From Tilletia caries (lineage: Eukaryota > Basidiomycota > Exobasidiomycetes > Tilletiales > Tilletiaceae): a stretch of DNA of 64,000 bases. A program made the translations under genes and the position numbers. The notes beneath the pieces were generated by a model. The model was not told the origin of the DNA. It ran no database searches and saw only the letters and a list, made by a program, of their open reading frames with translations. The stretch is from NCBI GenBank assembly GCA_032718865.1, contig JALUTQ010000030.1:1178001-1242000 (forward strand). The letters are read 5' to 3'. Shown one piece after another: positions 1-10,395 of this stretch (position 1 is its first letter; the number at the start of each line of letters is the position of its first letter).

Positions 1-2
1 AT

Positions 3-1040
3 GACAACCCCAGGCTGGTCGACAAGGTTCCTCCCAAGCTGAATCAAACGAGATGCAACAGCCGTTACAAGCAGGTGCAGGCCGCACTCAAGATCCGAGA
101 AGGCCTGTTGCTCTACAGCAAGAACTCCACTCGCCCCAAGGTCACCGCGATCGGCCTGACGGAGCGCGACTTCGATATTGCTCAACAAATCCGGCTGGTA
201 TCGTCGTATGTGCACCGGCAAACATTGCCGTTCGAGCGGAATGCGAGCAACGCCTGCTTGGTCTTACATCGGTTCGGCGAACTCGTTCACATCCTCTCGG
301 TCGAGATCGAGGAGGCTGGTAGCAAGAACGGCGACGTTGCTGCGGAACTGAAGACTGGGTTGATGCAGATGCGGAGCAAGATCAAACGTTACCAGGAGGC
401 GGCCGCTCAGAACAAGACGCTGCTTCTCGCTGGCGTCCTCCACCCACGATACCGCCTCGACCCTTTCGAAGCCGACTACCCGGACAAAGTGGAACGCGTC
501 AAGACATTGCTCAATGAAGAGGTGCGAGCACTCTCTGACAGCCCATCTGGTCCGTCCGAGCCCGCCGTTCCAGGTTCCTCCAAGCATAAGTCTGTTCTTC
601 CGAAAAAGTGGAGGCGCGAGCTGCCGAATGCCAGCTCAGCGGCGACCATCCGGGCCGAGCAGACGGAGGTAGACGCCTACCTTGCGAATCGGAACCCTTA
701 TCGACTAGCCGAGAAGGGGTCAAAGGTCCCTGGTGATACGGTGCTGGGTTGGTGGAAATCACACGAGGCTCTTTACCCAACTCTCGCCAAGCTTGCTCGT
801 AGGGTCCTCTCTGCACCCGGATCGACTTCCGAGGTTGAGCGCGTCTTCTCGCGTGCTGGACGTTACGTGTCAGGACGCCGTCCGCTGGGTCCGACAGCTT
901 TGGAACAGCTCGTCGTCACCAGTCAGCTTCTTTCCAGAGGCTTCACCGCCTCCTTGACCGCTGCTACTCCCGCTGCGACTCCCAGCCAGCCTGAGCGCGT
1001 CGGCAAGGCACCCCGAGGAGCCAAGCAGCCTCGCAAGTAA
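3..1040 (+). CDS. hAT-family transposase, C-terminal part (runs off left edge)
   Basis: The frame is open from base 3 to the TAA at 1038-1040, so the N-terminal part lies outside the window. The visible ~345 residues are the C-terminal half of a hAT DNA transposase. Near the end is the hAT dimerisation region: a YLANRNPYRL-like segment (about 675-710), then a WW pair (about 748), LYPTLAKLARRVLSAPGS and the hallmark SEVERVFSRAGR (about 828-865). This domain packs against the RNase H-like catalytic core, of which only the last helices are visible here. No frame break is seen. The first GTG/ATG codons inside the window are not believable starts because the open frame continues upstream. Short repeats of the kind found near hAT ends begin 40 bases after the stop. 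Family assignment is firm; activity cannot be judged. Confidence 0.85.
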   Translation, partial: DNPRLVDKVPPKLNQTRCNSRYKQVQAALKIREGLLLYSKNSTRPKVTAIGLTERDFDIAQQIRLVSSYVHRQTLPFERNASNACLVLHRFGELVHILSVEIEEAGSKNGDVAAELKTGLMQMRSKIKRYQEAAAQNKTLLLAGVLHPRYRLDPFEADYPDKVERVKTLLNEEVRALSDSPSGPSEPAVPGSSKHKSVLPKKWRRELPNASSAATIRAEQTEVDAYLANRNPYRLAEKGSKVPGDTVLGWWKSHEALYPTLAKLARRVLSAPGSTSEVERVFSRAGRYVSGRRPLGPTALEQLVVTSQLLSRGFTASLTAATPAATPSQPERVGKAPRGAKQPRK

Positions 1041-1079
1041 TCTCAGTGGGGTTTTACACTGCATCGATTCTAGAAGAGA

Positions 1080-1310
1080 CCAAAAAAGTGTCTATCAGTA
1101 GCTAGTAGTTACTTGTAGCCGCAACCAGTAACTCCCAGTTCCGAAATAGTAGCTGTCGAGCCGCAAATAGTGACTGATTCCAAGCGGAGTTATCAACGTA
1201 AGGTCCGAAATAGTGGCTAGATAGCTACAGGTAGTGACTGGGAGTGACTACGAAGCTACAAGTAGTGACAAGGAGTAGCTACCAGTCGCTAATGGGGCAT
1301 ACTTTACAGG
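1080..1310. repeat. Subterminal repeat array 1 (hAT-like end)
   Basis: Many degenerate copies of TAGTGACT / TAGTAGCT / TAGTGGCTA occur in both orientations (for example near 1097, 1165, 1208 and 1228-1290). Clusters of short motifs next to a transposase gene are typical of hAT subterminal regions. I infer that this is the 3' end of the element encoding the transposase at 3-1040. Exact terminal inverted repeats and a target duplication could not be fixed by eye. Confidence 0.55.
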
Positions 1311-1589
1311 TTTATGGGTCAAATATCGCCTGTATCGACGCTGATGCAGGCGACTACATCAAGAGGATGTCATGAGGCATGACGAGGCACTGAACGTGGC
1401 GCCATGTACGTCGCCGATGCGGTTTCGACAGAAAAGGGTTCTGAGAGGGTTCCGCAGGGGTTCTGGCGCAGATTGCGGCGGGGTTAGTCTGGGAAGGGTA
1501 CTGGGAGGGTTGCGCAGAGGTTATGTGGGGGTTCTGGCAGCGTGCTACAAGGCCGAGCGCCGCCTGCCATTCCAGTTGGGAGGAAGGGT
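1311..1589. other. Upstream region of the H3-like gene, no gene seen
   Basis: No convincing coding sequence. The stretch holds G-rich repeated segments (GGGTTCTG/GGAGGGTT-like, 1435-1535) that lead into the TATA box of the H3-like gene. Confidence 0.4.
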
Positions 1590-1597
1590 TATAAAAG
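1590..1597 (+). promoter_or_regulatory. TATA box of the H3-like gene
   Basis: TATAAAAG lies about 150 bases upstream of the ATG at 1741, followed by a pyrimidine-rich leader (1610-1735). The spacing is plausible for a fungal histone promoter and suggests that the copy arrived with its own promoter rather than as a processed cDNA. Confidence 0.5.
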
Positions 1598-1740
1598 CAG
1601 GCCGGACTCCCTGACTTCTTCCTCCCCTCCCCATCTCCTCATCCTTCGATCCCTTCTATCTCCTTCGCATTTTGCAGTCCTCGCATCTACCACCTACTTC
1701 TCTCCATCCTTCACCCCAAAGCCGCTCTTCCGACATTACC

Positions 1741-2301
<561 letters not shown>

Positions 2302-2530
2302 CCGGCACCAACCGCGTTACCCCAAGACTCAGACAGCGCCATCGGTTATCGTCTATGCTCGATGTAACCCCACCACTCTGCTACCGCTTCTCACCGTTTG
2401 ACAATGCCATGCTCTGTTGATTGTGTTGAACTTGAATGCGCCCCTTGTCTGACGTGATTGACGTCTGACGAAGGATGGAAGGGGTGGAACCGATGGCCGA
2501 GGCATTGATATGAGCGCTGTGGGCGATGCA
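2302..2530. other. Spacer, no gene seen
   Basis: Between the H3-like stop and the convergent BED-finger ORF. I see no coding signal here; it presumably holds the 3' flanks of both. Confidence 0.4.
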
Positions 2531-3262
2531 TCAACTCGGAGAAGGGCAGTTGGTGGCAGTATGGCGAGTCATGACGTTCGTCACTCCGGGATCCACCGTG
2601 CGAACGGCATCGCATCCTGTTCGTCGGCACCGCCAAATCTCCTTGATCTGTTTTCCGTCCTTGTCCAACTTTGCCCGTTTGCTGCCTTTCGTCCTCTTGA
2701 TCCCCGCTGTAGGTGTATCGGGGTCGTAGACGACCACGTCTTCAAGGTGCCACTGCGTCATTCGACCAGTGGCTGTACCCTTGAGCGCCCGTCGCGCCGC
2801 TGGGCTCCGCGCATCTTGAAGGGTGAGGTGGGCGGCGTGCAGAGGTAGGTCCAGGCTGGGAACGGTGGTCGTAGTGGCTGACTGCCCAGGAGGAGGTGCG
2901 GCGACGTCCTCTTCGTCCGAGGAGTCGTTCGGTACGCCTCCAACTGCTCCTCCTTGGTTGCCTGTGTTAGAACGCACTTCTTCGGGTCCTGTGATCGCTG
3001 TCGCGCCAGGGTTGACGATGGGGGGAAGAGACAAGCTCAACAAGCTCGGCGGACCGGTAGCGCTAACGGTATGAGTACCCGCAGCATCCTCGTCGTCGGA
3101 AGGTACCTCCAGACGAAGTCGACCTTGTGATAGGACCACACCGAGTTCTCCTCCTTCCACTCGCGAATAGACCCGGCCCCCTTGCGTGAGGGTGTCCGTC
3201 CAGCCCCCTTCGTTGCGAACAACGCAGACGACTCGTTGATCTCGTGGAACGCGCCCAGCCAT
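2531..3262 (-). CDS. BED-type zinc-finger protein, 243 aa
   Basis: The ORF starts at the ATG at 3262-3260 and ends at TGA 2533-2531. The first ~180 residues are low complexity and acidic (DDEDAAG, SSDEEDV). The C-terminal ~55 residues contain a basic segment followed by WRCRRTGCDAV ... TNVMTRHTATNC. This matches the C-x(2-4)-C ... H-x(3-5)-[H/C] spacing of BED fingers, which bind DNA and commonly form the N-terminus of hAT transposases. No catalytic hAT domain follows: the ORF ends 12 residues after the finger, and the H3 copy begins soon beyond. It could be a severed hAT N-terminus, a first exon, or a domesticated finger. Repeat array 2 lies immediately upstream, which favours a transposon origin. 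Confidence 0.5.
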   Translation of the reverse strand: MAGRVPRDQRVVCVVRNEGGWTDTLTQGGRVYSRVEGGELGVVLSQGRLRLEVPSDDEDAAGTHTVSATGPPSLLSLSLPPIVNPGATAITGPEEVRSNTGNQGGAVGGVPNDSSDEEDVAAPPPGQSATTTTVPSLDLPLHAAHLTLQDARSPAARRALKGTATGRMTQWHLEDVVVYDPDTPTAGIKRTKGSKRAKLDKDGKQIKEIWRCRRTGCDAVRTVDPGVTNVMTRHTATNCPSPS

Positions 3263-3429
3263 CGATGCGGTGCGCGGACTGTTGAAGGCGTGTTGTTTAA
3301 ACAGAGAAGCGTGTGTATGGATGACTTTGCTTCGATGAGTGTAGACGTTGATGGACGTATGGACGTTGGGAACGACGAGAAGAGTCCCATTTGTGGTGTT
3401 TTGCTGGAATCAATTACATAATCTTTGCA

Positions 3430-3670
3430 CTTCTCAGGGTGCGAACTAGCGACTACTAGGCACTGTCTGTAGCTACTAGTGGCTATGATAGCGACTAGTT
3501 GTGACTACCTGTGACTAGAAGCAACTATATCACCAACCTAATGCTAGTAGTGACGAGAAGTTTCGCGGGTTCCGTGAAGCTTGCAAGCTACTACTAGTCA
3601 CACTCAGTAGCTGTATGCCACTAATTCACACCGTTTAGCCACTACAAGTCGCAGTCAATGGCTGTATCGA
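3430..3670. repeat. Subterminal repeat array 2
   Basis: Dense degenerate copies of CTAGTGGCTA, CTAGTTGTGACTA, TAGTAGTGAC and complements (for example 3445-3530, 3540-3560, 3590-3660). Same motif family as the block at 1080-1310. It separates the BED-finger ORF from the kinase gene and could be the end of either neighbouring unit. Confidence 0.5.
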
Positions 3671-3711
3671 ACAGACCAGCTCAAGTTCTATGCTTCGAAG
3701 GTATGCCTCTG

Positions 3712-6063
3712 TTATACAATACTGCCAACAGCTGGACGCACACCGAAAACGGCCGGTTTAGGGTCCCGTTGGAATGCAGGATGGGCCCGAAGCAGATGCT
3801 TCGCTCGCGGCCTAAGCTCTGGATCGACTTCTAGGCACTTATCAACGAGCTTGAGAAGGTCTCCAGCATGGTCGAAGACACACCGCAGGTCTTGCGGGAT
3901 ACGCCGAGGACGTGGTTGGAACCGTATCCGGCCTTTCTTGGCGAGGAGCATCGGCTCGTCTCCCACGACATCGTCGCCATGCCAGACACCGGGGTTGTTA
4001 TCCGCGCCGGGTCATACCTCTCCAGGTCCACACCCTAGGTATTCCAGCATGTGTTGGAAGCAAGGCAGAGGTTGCCACGCCGACTGGCTCCATGGTACTG
4101 AACCCAACATTTCTGCCAGTACAACGCCTGCCGAGAATACGTCAACGGCCGAGGTGAAGGTGGGTGTACGAAAGAACACCTCAGGAGGACGATACGACAT
4201 CGTGACAACGGACCTCTGACCACCTGCTGGACCCGCCCGGCGCGCCAGACCAAAGTCCGTGATCCTCAGGCGATGATCGGCATTCAAAAGGATGTTCTCT
4301 GGTTTGATGTCCAGATGCACGTACTTCTAGTGGCGAAGACGTTCACGAAGTTGTGTGCGATCAGTATGAAGAGGATCGGAAACCAGGTTACAAGACGTAG
4401 TGATACTCACTTGTTCGTGGAGGTATGCCAACCCCTCCAGGAGCTGGCGCATATACAGCTTGATGAGAGGGACGTTGAGAGATCCGCGGCCACGCAGATT
4501 GATGACCGCCCGTAGATCTTGCTGAGCCAATCCGAAGACGAGACCGATTCCGATGCCGTCGTACACTACCGCATGCAAGTACATGATGCTCTTGTGTTGC
4601 AGTCGTTTCAGCGCGCTGATCTCCCGTAGCGTCGAATTCGGAGGCCGTCGGGCTTCCTCGCATTTCGACCACTTGACAGCGACGACCTGTTGAGTGAGGC
4701 GATCCCGGCATCTGTACACTTGCCCATGTACGCCGGCGCCGATGCGATCGCCCTGCTCGTATCGACCGAAGCTTTGGTAGTAGGGCGGTGGGTCGAAGGG
4801 TTGATAAAGTGGGCCGTAGTAATTGGCCACAGCGGGGGAGCAGATGCTGATGGGAAGCAAAGACGGCTGCGCGACCCAGTGAGGTGGGGACCCTATCATC
4901 CGCGAGGGAGGAGAAACGCCAACTTCGACCATCACGCGGAGAGTCGCCCCGTCGGAACCTGTGGACTCGGTAACCCCAGGCTCGCCAATCGCCGCCTCGG
5001 TCGTGTCTGCATCCATCACGTCCATCTGAACACTCAATTCGTGGATAGCAGCGAGCTCCGTCGATGACGGAGGGGAGATAACCCGACCCACCCCTGCTTC
5101 GGAAGGATCCCAAAGTTCTTCAGCTAGAACATACCCTTTACGAAAAGCGGCGGCTAACGCGACCTTCATCCAGGCCTCCCGCTTCCGAAGCGCAACGAGG
5201 TCGGTGGACGTGTCGATGTTCGCCCGTTCCGAGGATGCATCGCAGCCCGCCGCGGTGGCCAGGGTTGGGACTATAGTTAAGTCGTCCGCAATCTCCGGGG
5301 TTGCCGTCGCAGCCGCATTCGACGGGCCAGCCTCGAACGTTGCCTTGGGAGGTTGGTCGGAACGAGTCGGACCAGCGGCTTCGGGGAGGCAGGAACGACG
5401 GACGGAGGGGGAGACGGTCGGGGGGGCAGGCGGGGGGGGGTAGGAACACGTCTGGCGCGGAAGAGTTGTCGAAATCGTAACCGCAATCCGGTTGCGAAGG
5501 GGAAACCGGATCGGATGGATCTGCGTCGTGATCCATGAGGTCGTAAAAGGAGTTGGGTCTTGGCGAGTCGCGGCGGGAGAGCACGGCTAAGGGAAGTATG
5601 GGAAACATGACTCGTCCGTACAGGATACCATCGAAAATCGACCGTCGGACGGTGGCCAAAGGAAATCCGGTGTCCGACGATAGGAGAAGCTCAGCTAGCT
5701 CCGTAACGGCGAGAAGAGCAAGACGCCGAGCGCGTTCGGGATCCGTACTGTCGAGGGTCAGGAATTCTTGACATGCGGCCTGCGCCAGACATTCTTCTCC
5801 CATCGGTCCGTACGGACCAGCCCCTCTGACGTCCACCGGGAGCTGGAGAAGGTCGACATCGCGGTAGGCGGCCCATAGCGAGGCAATACACCGCGGGGCG
5901 GGGGGGAATCTGGTATTGAGAACAGTCGGGCTTGGATGTCGTCGAAATCGTAGGATTGATCAGGCCAGCATTGTTTCTGTCCGTACGCGCGAATAACTTT
6001 GATGTTCTGAGCCGAGAGCGCACAGTATGGCTCCTTGGACAGCTCGCGGTAGGACACCATCAC
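3712..6063 (-). CDS. CDK-like Ser/Thr protein kinase gene, three kinase exons, two homopolymer frame breaks
   Basis: The kinase domain is read from the minus strand. Exon to 4411: glycine loop GAGVHGQVY, catalytic Lys in VAVKW, helix-C PNSTLREISALKRLQH (resembling the PSTAIRE region of CDK-type kinases). Intron 4327-4410 (GTGAGT...TAG). Exon 4018-4326: HLDIKPENILL (HLD in place of the usual HRD), ITDFGLARR, then RPPEV where most kinases have APE. Intron 3955-4017. Exon 3712-3954 ends the C-lobe with LVDKCLEVDPELRPRAKHLL. About 300 residues precede the kinase domain. There the frame shifts at the C/G runs 5893-5908 and 5415-5450, with sensible protein on both sides, so these may be sequencing errors. 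The first in-window ATG is 6060-6058; an acceptor-like TCTTCCAG just upstream hints at an earlier exon. The gene sits between repeat arrays 2 and 3, possibly as cargo of a hAT-like element. Confidence 0.72.
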
Positions 6064-6189
6064 GTTCTTCGGTGCGACGATGTGGTGGAGCGGTGCTGGA
6101 AGACATCAGAATGAGCCATCCATGGAAGGGAGGTGGTGGATGCAAGGTCGGAGCGCCTGCGCATGAGATGAGTGATTGATCGAGGCAGG

Positions 6190-6375
6190 GCGGCGGCAGT
6201 ACTGAGAAAGCGACTCCTAGCCACAGCCAGCGAACTAGAGCTACTCGGATCGACTAGCAGTCGCTCGTCAGTTGAGGAGGCTAGTGGCTAGGTAAGATAG
6301 CTACTACTAGTGGCAAGGAGTGACTCCCAGCTACTAGGCAGCTACTGGGTAGCCACTATCTAGTAGCTATCTCGG
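6190..6375. repeat. Subterminal repeat array 3
   Basis: Degenerate CTAGTGGCTAGG, AGTAGCTATC, GGAGTGACTCCCAGCTACTAGG motifs in both orientations. Same motif family as arrays 1 and 2. It lies upstream of the kinase gene and so closes a bracket with array 2. Confidence 0.5.
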
Positions 6376-6399
6376 CCTGCCCAAGTGAGCTGCCCGTCC

Positions 6400-6570
6400 G
6401 CCGCATAAAGGCATAACTATCATAACTATTAGTCACTCCGCGCAGATCTGAGATAGTTATAGCCACTATTTTTTCTAGGCGGCTCCGCCGCCCAAAGTAT
6501 AGTCAAGTTATCACTATTAGTTATAACTATATAGTTATCATAGTTACATAGTGAAGATAGTTGCCGAGCC
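6400..6570. repeat. ATAACTAT palindromic repeat block
   Basis: Repeated ATAACTAT / ATAGTTAT units in both orientations (6412-6430, 6450-6462, 6505-6565), giving several potential hairpins. A separate GC palindrome, GGCGGCTCCGCCGCC, lies near 6479. AT-rich composition contrasts with the surroundings. This looks like the end of a different DNA transposon from arrays 1-3, abutting the truncated Ty3 element that follows. Confidence 0.45.
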
Positions 6571-6771
6571 TTGCCCAGTTCTACGCCCTCGCCGAGAAGC
6601 ATCTAAAAAGCGGAACTTGGGTTCGAGGAGTTGCTGCAGGGGCCTCTTCCATCATGGCGCGTCCAAAGTCCTCTGATCCCAGCAAGGCCCGTTTCGTAAG
6701 CGATCTTCGAAAGCGTAATTCGAACACCGTGAGGGACCAGAACGCTCCGCCTGATCAGGAAGCTATAAGGA

Positions 6772-7278
6772 ATGAGGTGCGTCGAACCATTCAGCACAAG
6801 GGTGAAGGGTGGCGTGTGCTCTGCCCTCGATTTTCCCGACGGCTATCATCAGATTCGAACGGAGCCCGAGGACGTTCACAAGACTGCCACCAGGACTCCG
6901 ATAGGCATCATACTCTGGCAGGTTATGCAACAGGGCGATACGAACGCCGGTGCAACGTTCCAGAGGGACATGGAAATCAGGTTCCAAGGAGGAGGACAGG
7001 TTGGTGTAATGATATACTTGGACAACGTATACGTTCACAGCAGCGTCGATAATCATGTCGAGGCGCTGCGTTGGGTGCTGGAGCGACTTCGGAAATACGG
7101 GTGGAAGGTCTCCTTTGCGAAGACGGAGATTGCGCGTGACGACCTCGAGGTTCTCGGGTTTCGCATCAACGCCGAAAGAGTCCAGTGTCCACGTCAATGC
7201 AAGGAAGGCATGGGACGTAATCAAGCACCCAAAACTGAAAGATGTCAAGCAGCTCCAGTCTTTCCTAGGACTGGTGGA
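6772..7278 (+). pseudogene. Ty3/gypsy reverse transcriptase, decayed
   Basis: Recognisable RT landmarks are CSALDFPDGYHQIR (D-containing motif), FQRDMEIRF and the active-site loop reading IYLDNVYVHS. The usual YxDD has become YLDN, so one catalytic aspartate is missing. The thumb/connection part continues with RLRKYGWKVSFAKTEI and LEVLGFRIN, then changes frame to KDVKQLQSFLGLVD, where the solo LTR cuts in. Not functional. Confidence 0.8.
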
Positions 7279-7877
7279 TGTAAGGATTCTGGCCTCTGAG
7301 CTCTGACTTGATAGCACCGTCCCCTGACTCTGAACTCAATTCCTATCAGAGTATGACTCTGACAGGTCTGACTCTGACTCATTTATGACCAAAGTCTTGC
7401 GTGTCATTGTTACGCAATGGCGACTCATTGAATCATTCATACTCCATTTTTCCATTCTCACCCCATCCAATGTTAGTCTCCTTCAACCTCATGTACTTAG
7501 TCATTCTCCTGTTGTTGGAACTTCTGGATGATGTCGAGAGTGTCAGTGTCTTGCCTGAGTATCTTACCATGAGTCGTGCGAATGAGCCGTTCATAACTAG
7601 ACTATGACTCAGGCCCTGGGAGCGCTCAGCGAGCTTCCAGGCCCAGGTCGAAAAGGTATAAGAGGAGACAGGCTCTTGCCCATTCTTTCCCCCCCCCCCC
7701 CCTTTTCGACCAACAGACACCTCACTCACATCACAGACACCAACTTGGCAATTCACAGAACATTGCAGAGTTAAGTCTACCGTGTGAACCGTTGTGTCTA
7801 TTCCTGAGATAAGATAAGATTGCTATTTACTTCGATTACTGCTAACTTGTCTGACTCTCTGCCGTATAACTATTACA
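7279..7877. mobile_element. Solo LTR inserted in the Ty3 pol, 599 bp, with 5-bp target duplication
   Basis: Starts TGTAAGG and ends CTATTACA, with 5-bp inverted tips TGTAA/TTACA. It is flanked by the direct duplication GTGGA at 7274-7278 and 7878-7882. Internal signs of an LTR: a TATAAG box at 7657-7662, a 13-base C run near 7690, no coding capacity. Removing the LTR and one GTGGA rejoins the RT-RNase H reading (GLVD to YLADR) in frame, which proves it is a later insertion. It is a recombination scar of a second retrotransposon family. Orientation is uncertain, though the TATA box favours plus. Confidence 0.88.
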
Positions 7878-8465
7878 GTGGACTACCTGGCCGACAGGAT
7901 GCCCGAGGTTGCTCTTCTTTCTGCCCCGCTCTCGGAAATTGCGACCGCGGGCGCTCGCTTCTTCATGAATCCAACTCGGAAGGAAGCGTTTGAGCGAGTC
8001 AAAGATCTCGTTTCAAACACAGTCGCACTCTCGCCCATCAGTTCGGCGCTGGCAGATTCTGAAGACACAACTGGAAGGGTGTGGGTTGTTGCGGACGCAG
8101 CGAGCGAGGTTGGCGGCTGGATTGGACAGGGAGAGTCTCACGATCTGATGCGACCCGCAGGCTTCTTGTCGAAGAAATATAAGGCCGCTCAATCAAATTG
8201 AGGCACTCCTGATCAAGAACTGCTCGCTCTCATCGCCACTCTCAACGCTTTCCGCAGACAGCTTCTTGGAGTACCTATGACGCTGGTCACAGACAGTCAG
8301 ACCGCGTCACAACTGCGGGACAAGGCAGAGCTGAAGGGCAAGTCCTGGCGTTGGGACGACTTTCTCTCTGAATTTTATTTTCGCGACATCATACACGTGC
8401 CCCGCAGTTGGAACATGGTCAGCGAATACCTATCGAAGTTGTCCGGGGAGTACCCCGAGGCCTTC
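7878..8465 (+). pseudogene. Ty3/gypsy RNase H, one internal stop
   Basis: YLADRMPEVALLSAPLSEI is the linker after the RT. RNase H follows: VWVVADAASEVGGWIGQ, RPAGFLSKKYKAAQSN, a TGA at 8199-8201, then QELLALIATLNAFRRQLLG, MTLVTDSQTASQLRD and RSWNMVSEYLSKL. The stop and the loss of several consensus residues show decay, yet the fold is still traceable end to end. Confidence 0.75.
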
Positions 8466-8699
8466 ACGACTCTCGAGGACGAGCCGACGAGGTCTGCGAT
8501 CCGTGTCGGCGAGAAGACGAGGATGGGAAGCTCTCCTTCCACGGGGAGCCTCTCACCGTCGTCGAGTCCCAGGCCACTGATGTTGCCGCAGGCGATGAGA
8601 TCATGGGCTGGCATGAAGCTTATCTACTCGATCGGACGTTCTCCGACGTCGTAGCCTACCCGAAGAGGTATGAGAACCTTTATCGTTGGGACTCGGACA

Positions 8700-9510
8700 C
8701 GGGCAGACTGCACGTCACGCGCGCCGGAGAGCCGGAGCTACTTGCTGTTCCAGACAGTAAGAGGGAGGAATTGATGCGGCAAGGGCACGACAGTGTTAGT
8801 CATCAAGGGACTCGGTACTCGGCATAGGCTATCCGTCGACACTATTGGTGGCCTAGCCTCGTCAAGGACGTGGTAAATTTCTGCGCGGAGTGTGCCTCCT
8901 GCCAGAGATCAAAGTCTTCTTCTCAGCAGCCTGCTGGCTTGCTGCGCGCATTGGTGATTCCTCGTGGTGCTTGGAAGCACGTCGCGATCGACTTTGTGGG
9001 ACCGTTTCCCGCTGGGAAGACGAGGAACGATTTTTCAATGGTCACGATCGATCGAGCCTCCACGCAGGTTCGACTCGCGTCAGGAAAAACGAAGCTCACT
9101 GGTGAGGGGACCGCCGAGCTTTACCTACGCACAACCTACAATCTGCACGGTTGGCCCTCTTCGGTCGTTTGCGATCGGGATCCTTGCTTCACCAGCGCGT
9201 TCTGGCAGGACTTGATGCGGAGCACGGGCGTTGATCGGTTGATCTCAAGATGTCCACTGCCGCTCATCCCGAAACGGACGGACAAGTGAAGGCGGCAAAC
9301 AAAACAGTGGTTCAAATCCTTCGCACCCTGCTTCTAGACCGTCGCTTGCCTCAGGCGGACTGGGAACAGATGATTCCCCATGTTGAGTTTGCTATGAACT
9401 CGTCCCTCAATCGATCACTTGGAATGACCCCATTTGACTTCGTTTACGGCGAGACTCCTTCACCTTTCCCGACTCCTGAAGACAAATTACAAATCTGGAT
9501 CTGAAGACTC
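8700..9510 (+). pseudogene. Ty3/gypsy integrase, decayed
   Basis: An HHCC zinc module can be followed: HDSVSHQGTRYSA, a stop at 8825, then CAECASCQRSK. The core domain shows AIDFVGPF (first D) and VVCDRDPCFTSAFWQDL (second D). After a frame change at about 9250-9290 comes HPETDGQVKAANKTV; here the usual catalytic Glu (TDGQxE) is Lys. Frame breaks and the missing Glu make it inactive. Confidence 0.75.
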
Positions 9511-9879
9511 TTCCGGTTTCACCAACCGCCTTACGTTTCTCCGGGACTGGGCTTGGGATGGCGTGGTTGCTGCTCGCACTGCACAAGCACGCTACGCAAA
9601 TAAATTGCGGCGCGAGGACCCCACCTATGCCGTGGGCAATTAGGTTCTGCTTTCCACAACAAACCTACGCCTCCGCGAAGAAAAACGGCGTCCGTGGGCT
9701 TCCAAGTTGCTTCCCAAGTGGGTAGGCCCATTTGTGGTGGTTCGCGCCGCGAGCCCCAGCTACGAGCTGGATTTGCCCCCGTGGCTACGCGTCCATCCCA
9801 TGTTCCACACCAAGCTCCTCAAAGGGTGGAATGGGAACCCCGACTCCACAGCTGCTCCGCCACACGACACCTTTGAAAG

Positions 9880-10096
9880 CGACATGACTCCGGTGTGTGT
9901 CGTGGATTATCGGGATGTTGGGGTTGGCGCGAGGTCCAGTCGCGAGTTGTTGGTGCGTTGGACAGGAATCGACGACGCTTCTCCTTTAGCAGATACGTGG
10001 GAAAATGCCGAGATCGTTGTTCAACACTTCCCCGACCTACCTGCCGATCTCTCCCGCACGCAACGTCCTCGTCGATCCTTTCGGAAGCCTACCTAA
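9880..10096 (+). pseudogene. Chromodomain at the integrase C-terminus
   Basis: The open frame (9707-10096) begins with a typical integrase tail (KWVGPFVVVRAASPSYELDL, LRVHPMFHTKLLKGW). It ends in CVVDYRDVGVG...RELLVRWTGIDD...ADTWENAEIV. The LVRWxG and TWENxE signature is that of chromodomains, which in chromoviruses steer integration towards histone H3-marked chromatin. Ends at TAA 10094-10096. Confidence 0.72.
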
Positions 10097-10152
10097 TCGA
10101 TGTCGCCCATCGTTCATTCCTTTCTCTCGGCCTCGCTCGGTTGGGGGGACGG

Positions 10153-10340
10153 TGTAGCGCTTGGGTCGGTACCCACAGCTCTAGGTGCTACGTTTCCGTA
10201 TCCTCTTTCCTTTCTCATAGACGACTAGTCTCTCTTTGATGATCAAGTGATCACTCCACTCTTTTCCTTCTCCGTCTCTTCACTTCCCTCTCACCAGAGC
10301 GTCTCCTCTTGTATCCAGACCACGACAAGGAACACGAATC
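10153..10340 (+). repeat. 3' LTR of the decayed Ty3 element (right end uncertain)
   Basis: Begins TGTAGCGCTTGGG directly after a purine-rich tract. No coding sequence and pyrimidine-rich thereafter. No partner LTR is in the window, so the right end (about 10335, near AGGAACA) is a guess. Confidence 0.45.
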
Positions 10341-10395
10341 AGAACCAGGCGCGTGACTGTCAACCGCGTTGCGAGCTGTGAAGTCTGTGGCCCTT

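Larger units (their letters stand above)
6600..10340 (+). mobile_element. Degenerate chromodomain Ty3/gypsy retrotransposon, 5' truncated
   Basis: Order of recognisable parts: RT (6772-7278), interrupting solo LTR (7279-7877), RNase H (7878-8465), HHCC integrase (8700-9510), chromodomain (9880-10096), purine-rich tract GGTTGGGGGGACGG (10139-10152) and the start of a 3' LTR at 10153. No gag, protease or 5' LTR is present: the left side runs straight into the repeat blocks at 6190-6570. Several stops and frame changes (for example TGA at 8199, TAG at 8825, TGA at 9287) show long decay. The PR-RT-RH-IN-chromodomain type of order places it among chromoviruses, the commonest fungal Ty3 group. Confidence 0.85.

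Noticed and set aside
7279..7877. A 600-base intron (GTAAGG...TTACAG) in the Ty3 pol
   Set aside because: Splice-like ends exist, but the GTGGA duplication, TGTAA/TTACA tips and internal TATA box fit a solo LTR much better.
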